DNA of 64,000 nt from NCBI RefSeq assembly GCF_009939295.1, contig NZ_WVIC01000005.1, positions 88,807 to 152,806 of the forward strand. Reading direction: 5' to 3'. The notes under the pieces are model-generated. The model did no database searches. It was not told where the DNA came from and saw only the letters and a list, made by a program, of their open reading frames with translations. The position numbers and the translations under genes are program-made. This DNA is from Petrachloros mirabilis ULC683. GTDB lineage: Bacteria > Cyanobacteriota > Cyanobacteriia > Thermosynechococcales > Thermosynechococcaceae. This document shows, piece after piece, positions 29,564 to 39,453 of this stretch (position 1 is its first letter; each line of letters starts with the position of its first letter).

Positions 29564-29591
29564 ACCCCGTAGAAGACACACTTCACGGGGT
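29564..29591. other. Hairpin upstream of the LON-domain gene
   Basis: Arms ACCCCGT-a-GAAG / CTTC-ACGGGGT with a 5-nt loop, 91 bp before the LON-domain start and about 240 bp after rpsJ. There is no T-tract, so termination of the str operon here is possible but unproven. Confidence 0.45.
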
Positions 29592-29592
29592 C

Positions 29593-29770
29593 AGAGCTTG
29601 TTTGAGAAGTTGCTTAGACCTTGCACTTGCCCCCCTAGCCCCCCCTCGCGCAGCGTGCCCGCAGGGCGTAATTCTGGGGGGAAATGAGCAGATTTTTTGG
29701 CTTTCTCCCCCCAATTTTGGGGGGTCGGGGGGGCTAATGCGGGGATAAATGAGGCTTTTCAGACAGCCTC
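29593..29770 (-). repeat. Miniature element copy D (mosaic relative of copy B)
   Basis: Imperfect terminal repeats (TGTTTGAGAAG near the left end, reverse complement of TGTCTGAAAAG near the right). The interior contains AATTACGCCCTGCGGGCACG (minus strand), nearly identical to the interior of copy B at 40859-41048 where T replaces one G. Several C6/G6 blocks give strong folding. It lies between rpsJ and the LON gene. Open frames across it are by-products. Confidence 0.65.
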
Positions 29771-29834
29771 TCACACAATTCAAAATCAAGGATGCAGGTA
29801 GCAGCATCGGAGTCCCAATGGCTCCAACTGTTTT

Positions 29835-30152
29835 CTAGAGCTTAACCTCAATATCTACCCCTGCAGGTAGATCCAACTTCATCAGGGCGTCAATAGTTTT
29901 AGGAGAAGGCTGATAAATATCAATAATCCGGCGATGGGTTCGGGTTTCAAAATGCTCTCGAGAATCCTTATCCACATGGGGAGAGCGCAACACACAATAA
30001 ATGCGGCGGCGAGTAGGTAACGGAATCGGGCCAACCGGAGAAGCACTAGTGCGCCGCGCAGTTTCGACAATTTTGTCGCAAGAGGTATCTAAAAGCTTAT
30101 GATCAAAAGCTTTCAGGCGAATCCGAATCTTTTGTTGCTGGAGAGTAGCCAT
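29835..30152 (-). CDS. rpsJ: 30S ribosomal protein S10
   Basis: 105 residues, normal length. S10 binds 16S rRNA in the 30S head and also acts as NusE in antitermination. Text [44 protein letters not shown] and [20 protein letters not shown] is diagnostic. In cyanobacteria rpsJ closes the str operon after tuf, as here. Confidence 0.97.
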   Translation of the reverse strand: MATLQQQKIRIRLKAFDHKLLDTSCDKIVETARRTSASPVGPIPLPTRRRIYCVLRSPHVDKDSREHFETRTHRRIIDIYQPSPKTIDALMKLDLPAGVDIEVKL

Positions 30153-30242
30153 AGGATATTGTTGTTAAGTTTTCAAGGTTCAAAAGCATCGCAGCCGCTT
30201 CGGGAAGGAATCACCGCCCCTAAGCATCCCGCCCATGGGCAG

Positions 30243-30284
30243 CAGAAAGGGCAGCTATAATCAGCACACAGCGTGCCCTTTCTG
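30243..30284. other. Hairpin between tuf and rpsJ
   Basis: Perfect 11-bp arms CAGAAAGGGCA / TGCCCTTTCTG with a 20-nt loop, starting 14 bp after the tuf stop. No T-tract follows on the minus strand. It may stabilise the tuf 3' end or mark a processing site. Confidence 0.5.
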
Positions 30285-30297
30285 GCCATGGAGGCAG

Positions 30298-31527
30298 CTA
30301 TTTCAGAATTTTGGACACCACACCAGCACCGATAGTGCGTCCACCCTCACGAATGGCAAAGCGCATCCCTTGCTCAATGGCAATGGGGTTAATCAACTCC
30401 ACAGTCATTTTAATTCGGTCACCGGGCATAACCATTTCGGCTTCGCTGCCATCATCGGCCGTAAAAGCGCTGATAGTTCCGGTCACATCGGTCGTCCGTA
30501 CATAGAATTGAGGACGGTAGCCTGGGAAAAAGGGGGTATGACGGCCACCTTCATCCTTTTTGAGCACATAGACCTCAGACTCAAACTGAGTGTGGGGGGT
30601 AATTGAACCCGGCTTGGCAATCACCATACCGCGCTCAATATCATTTTTTTGAATCCCCCGCAGCAATACCCCAACATTATCCCCCGCCATCCCTTCATCT
30701 AGGATTTTCTGGAACATTTCCACCCCAGTGACGGTGGTGCTGCGGGTATCTCTAATGCCGACCAATTCAACAGTTTCCTGCACTTTGACCTTACCGCGCT
30801 CAATCCGGCCTGTGGCCACGGTACCCCGACCGGTAATAGAAAACACATCTTCCACGGCCATCAGAAAAGGCTTGTCAATATCCCGCTCAGGGGTGGGAAT
30901 ATAGGCATCTACTTCATCCATCAAGGCGTAGATTTTGTCAATCCACTCGTTGTCCCCCTTTTTGGCGCTAGCATTTGAAGTCAACGCTTCAACAGCCTGT
31001 AGGGCAGACCCCGAGACAATGGGAATGTCATCGCCAGGGAAATCATAGCTGCTCAGTAATTCCCGAACTTCTAACTCAACCAGTTCGAGCAACTCGTCGT
31101 CATCCACCTGATCTTGCTTATTTAAGAAGACCACAATATTGGGCACCCCCACTTGCTTAGCCAAGAGAATATGCTCACGGGTTTGAGGCATGGGACCATC
31201 CGCCGCAGACACCACCAAAATAGCGCCATCCATTTGGGCAGCTCCGGTGATCATGTTTTTCACGTAGTCTGCGTGTCCTGGGCAGTCCACGTGGGCATAG
31301 TGACGATCTGGGGTTTCGTACTCAACGTGGGCAGTGTTGATGGTGATGCCTCTTGCCTTTTCTTCAGGAGCAGCATCAATCTCATCGTATTTTCTGGCCT
31401 TTGCTGAGCCGGCAGCCGCCAGAGCCATGGTAATTGCAGCCGTCAACGTGGTCTTGCCATGGTCAACATGGCCAATGGTGCCAATGTTGACGTGGGGTTT
31501 GTTTCGTTCAAATTTTGCGCGTGCCAT
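30298..31527 (-). CDS. tuf: Translation elongation factor Tu
   Basis: 409 residues, the usual cyanobacterial length. Delivers aminoacyl-tRNA to the ribosome. G1 GHVDHGKT, effector region [14 protein letters not shown]3 [12 protein letters not shown]4 NKQDQVDD (the commonest form is NKxD), then domains II and III with [15 protein letters not shown]. It lies 25 bp after fusA, in the order rpsL-rpsG-fusA-tuf-rpsJ. Confidence 0.98.
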   Translation of the reverse strand: MARAKFERNKPHVNIGTIGHVDHGKTTLTAAITMALAAAGSAKARKYDEIDAAPEEKARGITINTAHVEYETPDRHYAHVDCPGHADYVKNMITGAAQMDGAILVVSAADGPMPQTREHILLAKQVGVPNIVVFLNKQDQVDDDELLELVELEVRELLSSYDFPGDDIPIVSGSALQAVEALTSNASAKKGDNEWIDKIYALMDEVDAYIPTPERDIDKPFLMAVEDVFSITGRGTVATGRIERGKVKVQETVELVGIRDTRSTTVTGVEMFQKILDEGMAGDNVGVLLRGIQKNDIERGMVIAKPGSITPHTQFESEVYVLKKDEGGRHTPFFPGYRPQFYVRTTDVTGTISAFTADDGSEAEMVMPGDRIKMTVELINPIAIEQGMRFAIREGGRTIGAGVVSKILK

Positions 31528-31552
31528 GAATCAACAATTCCTCTTCGATGAT

Positions 31553-33628
31553 CTATGCGTTCCCTTTGTTTTTTTCGATGATTGGCTCAGCCACACTTCG
31601 AGGAACCTCGTCATAATGGCTGAACTCCATGGAAAATATACCTCGACCCTGAGTCATCGACCGGATGTCCGTGGCATACCCAAACATGGTGGCCAAAGGC
31701 ACTTTAGCGGTGACCTTTGCCAGTCCCTGATCGACTTCCTGGCCTTCAATGTGGCCACGACGGGAAATCAGGTCACCCATCACGCCCCCCAGGAAATCCT
31801 CAGGAACTTCTACTTCTACCTTCATCATAGGCTCAAGTAGGGCGGGTGAAGCTTTTGTAACCCCCTCTTTGATGGCCATTGAGCCAGCAATCTTAAAGGC
31901 CATTTCCGAGGAGTCAACATCATGGTAAGAGCCGTCAATCAGCGTTGCCCTGACATCAATGAGGGGATAGCCTGCCAAAATACCCGATGCACAAGCTTCC
32001 TTCATCCCTTGGGCGGCGGGATTAATATATTCCTTGGGAACCGTGCCACCGACAATCTTAGAGATAAATTCAAAGCCAGTGCCCGGATCTCCTGGTTCTA
32101 GTTCAATGACCACATGGCCATACTGGCCTTTGCCACCGCTTTGGCGAATAAATTTGCCTTCTGCTTGAACGGCTTTGCGAATGGTTTCTCGGTAGGCAAC
32201 CTGAGGTGCGCCGACATTGGCCTCCACCTTGAATTCACGAAGCATCCGATCCACCAAAATTTCTAGGTGGAGTTCTCCCATGCCAGCAATCACGGTCTGG
32301 TTGGTTTCGGGGTCAACACTCACCCGAAAGGTAGGGTCTTCTTCTGACAAGGACTGGAGCGCCTTGGACAGCTTTTCCATATCTTGCTTGGTCTTGGGTT
32401 CAACCGCCACGGAAATCACAGGTTCAGGAATATAGAGAGATTCTAGGAGAACAGACTCTCCTTCATCACACAGGGTATCACCGGTGAAGGTATCTTTGAG
32501 ACCCAAGGCTGCTCCCAAATCTCCAGCCCGCAATTCGTCTACTTCAATGCGCTCGTCAGCCTTCAGGACAATGAGCCGAGAGATCCGCTCTTTTTTATTT
32601 TTGGTGGTGTTGAGAACGTAGCTACCTTTCTTGAGAATGCCAGAGTAGACCCGTAAAAATGTGAGTCGCCCGTAGGGATCAGACATGATCTTAAAGGCCA
32701 GAGCCGATAACGGCTCGTCATCATTGGCGTGGCGTTCGATCACAGTGCCGTCAGCCAGGGTGCCCTTGATAGGGGGCACATCAAGGGGTGCGGGCAAATA
32801 GTCAATGACCGCATCTAGGAGTAGCTGTACCCCTTTATTCTTAAAGGCCGATCCACAGAGCATGGGAACAATGGTTCCGGAAATGGTGCCTTGGCGGAGC
32901 GCGTCTCGAATTTCAGCTTCAGAAAGGGTTTCACCTTCGAGGTATTTTTCCATTAAGCTGTCATCAGACTCAGCAACCGCTTCTACGAGTTGAGTGCGAA
33001 ATTTTTGGGAGATTTCCTGCATTTCTTCCGGAATTTCGACCTGTTGAATATCTGTGCCTAAGTCGTTGTTGTAGAGATAGGCTTTTAGAGCCACTAAGTC
33101 AATGATGCCGCGCAGGTTATTTTCACTGCCGATGGGCAGTTGTATGGGGACGGCATTCGCTCGCAGGCGATCACGAATTTGGTGATAAACCCGATAAAAG
33201 TCGGCACCGGTTCGATCCATTTTGTTGACAAAGACAATCCGAGGGACGGCATAGCGATCTGCTTGTCGCCAGACGGTCTCAGACTGCGGTTGCACACCAC
33301 CCACGGAGCAAAAAACAGCAATGACCCCATCGAGAACCCGCATGGATCGCTCAACTTCAATGGTGAAGTCAACATGTCCTGGGGTGTCAATGATGTTAAT
33401 TTGATAATCTTTCCAGTTGGTAGTAATGGCCGCAGCTGTAATCGTAATGCCCCGCTCACGTTCTTGAGCCATCCAGTCGGTTACGGTGTTGCCATCGTGA
33501 ACCTCGCCAATTTTATGAACCACACCCGAGTAAAATAAAATTCGTTCGGTGGTGGTTGTTTTACCTGCATCAATATGAGCCGCAATTCCGATATTACGCA
33601 CTCGTTTAAGGGGGACGGAACGTGCCAC
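31553..33628 (-). CDS. fusA: Translation elongation factor G
   Basis: 691 residues. Ribosomal translocase. G1 [25 protein letters not shown]3 DTPGHVDF, G4 NKMDRTGAD, then domains II-V including [14 protein letters not shown] and the C-terminal [15 protein letters not shown] clear GGAGGTA ribosome site precedes the ATG. Part of the str operon; cyanobacteria often carry further EF-G paralogues elsewhere. Confidence 0.98.
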   Translation of the reverse strand: MARSVPLKRVRNIGIAAHIDAGKTTTTERILFYSGVVHKIGEVHDGNTVTDWMAQERERGITITAAAITTNWKDYQINIIDTPGHVDFTIEVERSMRVLDGVIAVFCSVGGVQPQSETVWRQADRYAVPRIVFVNKMDRTGADFYRVYHQIRDRLRANAVPIQLPIGSENNLRGIIDLVALKAYLYNNDLGTDIQQVEIPEEMQEISQKFRTQLVEAVAESDDSLMEKYLEGETLSEAEIRDALRQGTISGTIVPMLCGSAFKNKGVQLLLDAVIDYLPAPLDVPPIKGTLADGTVIERHANDDEPLSALAFKIMSDPYGRLTFLRVYSGILKKGSYVLNTTKNKKERISRLIVLKADERIEVDELRAGDLGAALGLKDTFTGDTLCDEGESVLLESLYIPEPVISVAVEPKTKQDMEKLSKALQSLSEEDPTFRVSVDPETNQTVIAGMGELHLEILVDRMLREFKVEANVGAPQVAYRETIRKAVQAEGKFIRQSGGKGQYGHVVIELEPGDPGTGFEFISKIVGGTVPKEYINPAAQGMKEACASGILAGYPLIDVRATLIDGSYHDVDSSEMAFKIAGSMAIKEGVTKASPALLEPMMKVEVEVPEDFLGGVMGDLISRRGHIEGQEVDQGLAKVTAKVPLATMFGYATDIRSMTQGRGIFSMEFSHYDEVPRSVAEPIIEKNKGNA

Positions 33629-33781
33629 AGCTACCTCCTTCGTCCTAGCAATGCCATTCGCAATACGTTAATGACGGCAATTCTGTAACAATTCTATACT
33701 TTTGCAAAAAACAAGGTGGGCTACTAGAGGTGGGTGGCTGCTGAGCCGATAAGAGGTGGATAGCATTAACTGCCGCCTACT

Positions 33782-34252
33782 TTAGTAGCGATAGTGGGCA
33801 AAGGCCTTGTTGGACTCAGCCATGCGGTGGGTTTCTTCCCGCTTGCGAATGGTGCCGCCCGTTTCATTGGCGGCGTCAATCAGTTCGTTGGCCAACTTCG
33901 CGGTCATGGAGCGCCCCGGACGCTGACGCGAAAACTGCACCAACCAGCGCAGGGCTAGGGCAACCCCACGCTCTGATCTCACTTCCATGGGAACCTGATA
34001 GGTGGCTCCGCCCACTCGTCGCGGTTTGACCTCAACCAGTGGGGTAGCGTTACGAACGGCGGTTTCAAAGACTTCGAGGGCTTCTCGTCCCGTCCGTTCC
34101 TCGACGACTTTGAGGGCGTCATACAGAATACGTGACGCCAAAGATTTTTTGCCGCTTTTCATGAGACGACGCACGGTCATGGTGATCAGACGGCTGTTGT
34201 AGACAGGGTCAGAGGGGATGGGTCGCTTGGGCGCACGGACACGACGAGACAT
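33782..34252 (-). CDS. rpsG: 30S ribosomal protein S7
   Basis: 156 residues, normal length. Primary 16S rRNA binder that organises the 30S head. [59 protein letters not shown] and [19 protein letters not shown] are diagnostic. Second gene of the str operon; about 150 bp separate it from fusA, leaving room for an internal promoter that I could not identify. Confidence 0.98.
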   Translation of the reverse strand: MSRRVRAPKRPIPSDPVYNSRLITMTVRRLMKSGKKSLASRILYDALKVVEERTGREALEVFETAVRNATPLVEVKPRRVGGATYQVPMEVRSERGVALALRWLVQFSRQRPGRSMTAKLANELIDAANETGGTIRKREETHRMAESNKAFAHYRY

Positions 34253-34467
34253 GGATAACCTTTAAGTGATGAACGACAATGGTGTAATCAATGGGGGTTG
34301 AGACAGGTCTGGAGTCATAAACACCCCAAATGCTCTCGACCCAGCAGGACTTGAAGAACTGAATGGGGGCTAGAGTCGGGCAGAAAATTGGAGACGATGG
34401 CTGTAGGCTGGTCTTTGACCATCGCCCCCTCAAGCGTCAACACCAAGCACAATAAGCTCGGTCTAGG

Positions 34468-34842
34468 CTATTGCTTGGGACGTTTGGCACCGTATTTAGA
34501 CCGTCCTTGACGTCGATCTTTGACGCCAGCAGTATCCAGAGTGCCTCGAATAATGTGATAGCGAACCCCCGGCAGATCCTTGACCCGGCCACCTCGGATC
34601 ATTACCACTGAATGCTCCTGAAGGTTATGTCCAATGCCAGGAATATAGGCTGTAACTTCAAAACCAGAAGTCAACCGAACCCGTGCCACCTTGCGCAACG
34701 CTGAATTAGGTTTCTTGGGAGTGGTCGTGTAGACACGGGTGCAAACGCCCCGACGCTGCGGACAGCTCTTTAGAGCTGGGGACTTTGTCTTTTTCTGAGC
34801 TTTTTGGCGTTCGTTGCGAATGAGTTGCTGGATTGTGGGCAT
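34468..34842 (-). CDS. rpsL: 30S ribosomal protein S12
   Basis: 124 residues. Decoding-centre protein. [37 protein letters not shown] with the streptomycin-related Lys, and [20 protein letters not shown] are diagnostic. First gene of the str operon, 44 nt from the predicted transcription start. The streptomycin-sensitive sequence type (TPKKPNSA) is present. Confidence 0.98.
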   Translation of the reverse strand: MPTIQQLIRNERQKAQKKTKSPALKSCPQRRGVCTRVYTTTPKKPNSALRKVARVRLTSGFEVTAYIPGIGHNLQEHSVVMIRGGRVKDLPGVRYHIIRGTLDTAGVKDRRQGRSKYGAKRPKQ

Positions 34843-34892
34843 GGGAGTCAGGAGACTAGAAGGGGATGGTGAGTAATTTCTACCAAATCCTA

Positions 34893-34922
34893 ACTATATC
34901 GAGGTGAGGGGACAGTTGTCAA
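34893..34922 (-). promoter_or_regulatory. Sigma-70-type promoter of the str operon
   Basis: On the minus strand a perfect -35 TTGACA (34917-34922), an 18-nt spacer and -10 TATAGT (34893-34898). The expected start near 34886 gives a leader of about 44 nt before the rpsL ATG. Confidence 0.8.
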
Positions 34923-35073
34923 ATGTTAAATCTAGAGACACCTGACAACCTGTCTGGGGAACAAGTTTCCTCACCCAGATTTAGGACAGATTCAAAAAGA
35001 CTTCAGTTCACAGTCTCCAGAGATGACCTCTGGGGAGGCTATGCCGAACATCGACTGAGTTGACGATCTGAGC

Positions 35074-35421
35074 TTAGCTAAGACCGGGCAAGTTCAGGCC
35101 ATCGGTGAGGGATTCCATGCGTTCGCGCATGGTGGTGGTGGACTTTTGGTAGGAGTCTTGCATGGCTGTCAGCACCAGATCAGATAGCACTTCAACACCT
35201 TCTGCTAGAGCATCCTGGGAAATTTCAACGCGCAAGGGCTCTTGATTGCCGCTCATCACAACTTTGACGAGGCCGCCGCCAGCGTCGCCCTCAATTTCCA
35301 TGCTTTCTAGATCTTCTTGAAGCTGCTTGGCACCTTCTTGAACTTGCTGTGCTTTTTTGATGGCGTCAGCGAGTTCTTTCATTTTGCCGAGGCCAAATCC
35401 AAATCCTTGTCCTTGTGCCAT
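35074..35421 (-). CDS. ybaB: YbaB/EbfC nucleoid-associated protein
   Basis: 115 residues from the ATG at 35421 ([17 protein letters not shown]), the form usual in cyanobacteria; an upstream ATG at 35457 would add 12 residues of no family character. YbaB dimers bind DNA. The helix-strand pattern [21 protein letters not shown], then [19 protein letters not shown] and [18 protein letters not shown] fits well. It follows murB on the same strand 36 bp on (72 bp from the chosen start), so co-transcription with murC-murB is possible. Confidence 0.9.
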   Translation of the reverse strand: MAQGQGFGFGLGKMKELADAIKKAQQVQEGAKQLQEDLESMEIEGDAGGGLVKVVMSGNQEPLRVEISQDALAEGVEVLSDLVLTAMQDSYQKSTTTMRERMESLTDGLNLPGLS

Positions 35422-35492
35422 AGTCTGTTGTGTGTTACTAAAGGTCTTCGGTGCCATGATGCCAAGGTGACTTGGGGCTTTCTGAGCTGGAA

Positions 35493-36464
35493 TTATGACG
35501 TTACAGTCCCAGTGACAGTCCCAGTGTCCAAGCCGTCTTCGGTCACCGCATCAAATATACCCAACATTTTAACTTCAGGGTGCAGCAATACGCCCCAGCG
35601 GGCTTGAACCCGTGCCTGGATCTCGTAAATGAGGGTATGGATGTCTTGGGCAGTGGCGTGGCCGCGATTGAGAATAAAATTGGCATGTTTTTCAGAGACT
35701 TGGGCTCCGCCAATTTGATGCCCCTTCAACCCGGTTTGTTCGATCAGCCAGCCAGCAGTTTGCGGCTGTGGATTCCGAAACACACTGCCGCAGCTGGGAT
35801 GATCGTAGGGCTGGGTTTGCAGCCGGTGATCAAGGTGGGACTGGGTGAGCGCAGAAATCTCTGCGGGAGACTGCCCTGGCATGAGCTGTAAAACAGCCCG
35901 AACTAACACTTGGGGGGACTGTTGCAAAATGGAGGTTCGATAGCCATATTTCAGGTCATCTTTGGTGAGGATCTGGAGTCTGCCACTTTGGCTGATCACA
36001 TGGGCTTCAACAAGGCTATCGGCCATGCAGCCTCCGTGGGCGCCAGCGTTCATGACGACAGCACCCCCCACGGTGCCGGGGATGCCCACTGCCCATTCAA
36101 GCCCAGACCACCCGCGTCGGGCGACTTGCCAAGCTAGTCGGGGCAGGGGCTTGCCGGCTTCGACGCAGAGCCGTCCAGTGGGTTCGAGGGTTTGCTGGCG
36201 CAGATGGCGAGTCGAGAGGATCAGTCCAGAAAGGCCGCGATCGCTAATCAGTAAGTTGGAGCCAGCGCCGATGAGCATGACTGGCAAGCCTTGGTCGCTG
36301 GCCCAAGCATAACAAGCCTGGATCTCCTCTACAGAATGAGGGGAGGCCAGCCATTCGGCCTTGCCGCCAACTCGAAAGGTGGTTAAGTTTGCCAAGCTGG
36401 CGTTGGCTTGAATGGGCAGATCAATCTCAGGCAATGGTAAGGGTGAAGACAATGCCTGGGTCAT
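35493..36464 (-). CDS. murB: UDP-N-acetylenolpyruvoylglucosamine reductase
   Basis: 323 residues. FAD enzyme that reduces UDP-GlcNAc-enolpyruvate to UDP-MurNAc in peptidoglycan synthesis. Motifs: [55 protein letters not shown] and CGSVFRNP with the catalytic Ser, then HANFILNRG. The C-terminus holds a 12-bp tandem duplication giving GTVTGTVTS. The start overlaps the murC stop by one base. Confidence 0.96.
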   Translation of the reverse strand: MTQALSSPLPLPEIDLPIQANASLANLTTFRVGGKAEWLASPHSVEEIQACYAWASDQGLPVMLIGAGSNLLISDRGLSGLILSTRHLRQQTLEPTGRLCVEAGKPLPRLAWQVARRGWSGLEWAVGIPGTVGGAVVMNAGAHGGCMADSLVEAHVISQSGRLQILTKDDLKYGYRTSILQQSPQVLVRAVLQLMPGQSPAEISALTQSHLDHRLQTQPYDHPSCGSVFRNPQPQTAGWLIEQTGLKGHQIGGAQVSEKHANFILNRGHATAQDIHTLIYEIQARVQARWGVLLHPEVKMLGIFDAVTEDGLDTGTVTGTVTS

Positions 36465-37954
36465 TATGCCACCGCCTCTGCCAAGGAATGTCCCATGGAT
36501 TCCAGTTGTTCAAAAAAAGTGACTAAATCTGAAATGATGCTGTTCAGGCTGCCAGCCCCTAAGAATATCACCAAATCTCCTGGCTGTAGGTGTTGTTCCA
36601 AGTAAGTTGAAACTTCGGCCAGGGTGGGTTGATAGGTTACTTGGGGATGGTGGGTGGCAATGGACTGGCTGACGAGATCGCCATTGAGTCGGGTGTGGTT
36701 AGATTCTCCCGCACTGTAAATGTCGGTGACGACGACTTGATCGGCGTCTCCAAAAGATTGGCTAAAGTCATCCAAAAAGGTGTGGATGCGGCTGTAGCGA
36801 TGGGGTTGAAACACGGCAACCACGCGATGGGGATACTCTCGTCGTCCTGGTTTGACTTGGAGCCGGGCAGAGGCCAGGGTGACGCGGACTTCGCTGGGAT
36901 GGTGGGCATAGTCGTCAATGAAGCGAATACCATGGGCTTCACCGCGCAATTCAAATCGTCGTTGTGCCCCTCGAAAGCTGGTGATCGCAGTTACGAGGCT
37001 GGAGAACTCAGTTCCCAGATGACGTGCCACAGCGACAGCAGCCAGGGCATTGCTGAGATTATGTTGGCCGAGTAGCTGGAGCTGCAACTGCCCTAGATTC
37101 ACCCCTCGTTCGATAAGCTGGGCGGTGGTGCCTTCAGAGCCGTAGCAAACTTGGTCAACGGTGTAGTCGGCACCGCTGTTGGGGTCGAGGCTATAGGTAA
37201 TAAAGTGGGGGGGACACAATGGGCTGAGGATGCGATCGCGAATAGTTTCACAATCTAGGGACACGACCACAGTTTGGCAGCGACGGGCAAAGGTCTGAAA
37301 CACATCCACCACGGCATCCAAAGTTTGATAGTGGTCTGGATGATCTAGCTCGACATTGGTGATCACCCCAATCTGGGGTCTAAACTTCACCAGAGAGCCA
37401 TCGGATTCATCCGCCTCAGCAACCAAGTACGGGCTGTTGCCAACCCGCGCATTGCCCTTCCAGGCGGCCACTTCGCCGCCCACAATAATGGTGGGGTCTA
37501 GGCCCACCTTAAGAAGGGTATAGCCAATTAAGCTACTGGTGGTTGTTTTGCCGTGGGTTCCAGCCACAGCAATACTGCATGGAGCTTCCGCGATCAGGGC
37601 TGCCAACAAATCAGAGCGATGATAAATGGGACATCCCATTTGCACTGCTGCTTGGTATTCAGGGTTTGCGTCTTGAATTGCAGTCGAGCAAATGACCTGG
37701 GGCAAAACAGCAAACTGCTCGGAAGATCTAGGGTTGAGGTGCCTGGCATCCCCCTTTAGGTTGGCGGCACTTTGGGTTAGAAACACCTGGGTTCCTAACT
37801 CTTGTAATTGCTGGGTGAGGTGACTAGCCCGAATATCTGAGCCAGACACCGGTACTTGACGCTTGGCTAGCACATAGGCCAGTGCTGACATACCAATGCC
37901 TCCCACTCCAATGAAATGGAACGGCCGCCCACTCAAGTCAACCGCTGTAGTCAT
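36464..37954 (-). CDS. murC: UDP-N-acetylmuramate--L-alanine ligase
   Basis: 496 residues. ATP-dependent Mur ligase adding L-Ala to UDP-MurNAc. N-domain HFIGVGGIGMSALAYVL and SGSDIRAS, central P-loop VAGTHGKTTTSSLIGY, EADESDGSLVKFRP, and C-domain DDYAHHPSEVRVTLA with FQPHRYSR. It is immediately followed by murB, so both cytoplasmic steps are co-expressed. Confidence 0.97.
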   Translation of the reverse strand: MTTAVDLSGRPFHFIGVGGIGMSALAYVLAKRQVPVSGSDIRASHLTQQLQELGTQVFLTQSAANLKGDARHLNPRSSEQFAVLPQVICSTAIQDANPEYQAAVQMGCPIYHRSDLLAALIAEAPCSIAVAGTHGKTTTSSLIGYTLLKVGLDPTIIVGGEVAAWKGNARVGNSPYLVAEADESDGSLVKFRPQIGVITNVELDHPDHYQTLDAVVDVFQTFARRCQTVVVSLDCETIRDRILSPLCPPHFITYSLDPNSGADYTVDQVCYGSEGTTAQLIERGVNLGQLQLQLLGQHNLSNALAAVAVARHLGTEFSSLVTAITSFRGAQRRFELRGEAHGIRFIDDYAHHPSEVRVTLASARLQVKPGRREYPHRVVAVFQPHRYSRIHTFLDDFSQSFGDADQVVVTDIYSAGESNHTRLNGDLVSQSIATHHPQVTYQPTLAEVSTYLEQHLQPGDLVIFLGAGSLNSIISDLVTFFEQLESMGHSLAEAVA

Positions 37955-38274
37955 GTTGTTGCTTTACTCCTTATTCACACCACACCGATGGATTTTTTAT
38001 GGTAATCCCATCTATTGACGTTGCAACCTTAAATAACGGATTTTAGAATATCAGCTTCTGAAGCTCAGAAAACAAAATGTTATTTGGCATAAATTCCATC
38101 TTTAGACCCCATTCTGGCAATTTTTACTTCAAAGTTTGCGTTCTCTAGGGGTTTCTGTCAACTCAAAGTTTGCAGGTACATCGTGACTGCCCCTCAAAAC
38201 CCACCCCTGAGAAGATCTAATGCCCCCAGGCTAGGAGCAGATCTCGCCAATGGAGCTAGGGCATACCCGGTAGG
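37955..38274. other. Intergenic region upstream of murC, no gene seen
   Basis: 320 bp, AT-rich near 38030-38110. Presumably the murC promoter. There is a short inverted repeat GATGG / CCATC at 37989-38013, which is weak. No small photosynthesis-subunit gene was found. Confidence 0.45.
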
Positions 38275-38466
38275 TCAATGGCGAGGGTCTTGAGGGGGTC
38301 GAGTTGAAGACCGGCTGTCCCCGTCATCTCGATGACGCCGACATCGCTGAGAGCAGTACCGTACCTCTTCCCAACAGTTTGCCCACTTTTTGCGCCAGGT
38401 AAAGGGACGCTGGCAAACTGGACAAATCTTGGTTGGCAGCTCAGACTTAGAACGCGGTCGATTCAT
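38275..38466 (-). CDS. DUF2256 small zinc-knuckle protein
   Basis: 63 residues from the ATG at 38466. The four-Cys pattern [14 protein letters not shown]...VRYCSQRC defines DUF2256, a small predicted metal-binding family of unknown function. A longer frame to 38499 adds [11 protein letters not shown], which is not family-like. The protein is strongly basic, so nucleic acid binding is conceivable. It is divergent from trmJ. Confidence 0.82.
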   Translation of the reverse strand: MNRPRSKSELPTKICPVCQRPFTWRKKWANCWEEVRYCSQRCRRHRDDGDSRSSTRPPQDPRH

Positions 38467-38649
38467 GACGGGGTGTGCCCATTGGCAAAGTACCTGCAAC
38501 TGTTGAGTATAAAAGTAAGCTTACCAATAGCACTGGGGGCATTTTTTTGCCTGAGTTCCTCAGCATTTTTGTCCATCTCTATTTTGCCCCTGGGGGTCTA
38601 GTGGTTACCGATGTCGAACCCTGAGCCTTTATTTGTCCTGGAGTCTCAG

Positions 38650-39408
38650 ATGGAGGCTTTGCGGATTGTCCTAGTGCAGCCCGCAGGATCTCTCAACGTG
38701 GGAATGATTGCTCGGGTCATGAAAAATATGGGCTTGCACCACCTAGTGTTGGTGAACCCTCAGTGCAATCCCCAGGGCGAGGAAGCCATCAAAATGGCTG
38801 TCCATGCCCAGGATGTGCTTGAGCAAGCAGAATGTGTTCCAGATTTGAAGACAGCTCTGCAAGGCACACAGCGGGTTATGGCGACAACCGCCCGGCCTCG
38901 CCACCTGAATTTGCAGCCAGTTTCACCTCGGGAGGGGCTGCCTTGGTTGCTGAAAATGCCTGCTGCCCTGGTCTTTGGCCCTGAAGATCGCGGGTTGAGC
39001 AACCAAGAGCTGAGTTTGGCTCAGCGATACATCCGGATTGACAGCAGTGCTGCCTATCCAGCCCTGAATCTTGCCCAAGCGGTTGCAGTGTGTTGCTACG
39101 AACTGCGCCAAGCGGCTCTTGAGTCTTCAATCACTCAGTCTCAACTCTCTGAGTCAATCGCTGGGGTTCGAGACTCAGATGCCCAGGCTGTCTGCTCCAA
39201 ATTGGCTATGGTAGATCAGATCGAGGGATTCTATGAGCAGTTGCAAGCACTGCTGCTTGAGGTGGGGTTTGTATACCCCCACACGGCTGCCGTTCGCATG
39301 GCTAAACTGCGCCGTTTGTTTAATCGCACGCAACTCTCTGAGAGAGAGTTGGCAATGTTACGGGGTGTTTTACGACAAATTGCTTGGAAAATTCGTTTAA
39401 ATCGGTAG
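38650..39408 (+). CDS. trmJ: tRNA (cytidine/uridine-2'-O-)-methyltransferase, TrmJ type
   Basis: 252 residues from the ATG at 38650 (MEALRIVLVQPAG), which has TGGAG 6 nt upstream and matches the family start; an ATG at 38611 would add 13 residues. SPOUT-fold enzyme methylating the 2'-O of nucleotide 32 in tRNA anticodon loops. SAM-knot motifs: GSLNVGMIARVMKNMG, VFGPEDRGLSN and YPALNLAQAVAVCCYEL. The C-terminal helical extension agrees with TrmJ rather than TrmL. Confidence 0.88.
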   Translation: MEALRIVLVQPAGSLNVGMIARVMKNMGLHHLVLVNPQCNPQGEEAIKMAVHAQDVLEQAECVPDLKTALQGTQRVMATTARPRHLNLQPVSPREGLPWLLKMPAALVFGPEDRGLSNQELSLAQRYIRIDSSAAYPALNLAQAVAVCCYELRQAALESSITQSQLSESIAGVRDSDAQAVCSKLAMVDQIEGFYEQLQALLLEVGFVYPHTAAVRMAKLRRLFNRTQLSERELAMLRGVLRQIAWKIRLNR

Positions 39409-39453
39409 AATAGAGTCGCCTTTTTTGATTTTAAAGTTGGCAAGGAGCTGGCT

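Noticed and set aside
29583..29807. Minus-strand open frame of 74 codons
   Set aside because: It lies wholly within the GC-rich miniature element copy D and has low-complexity translation.
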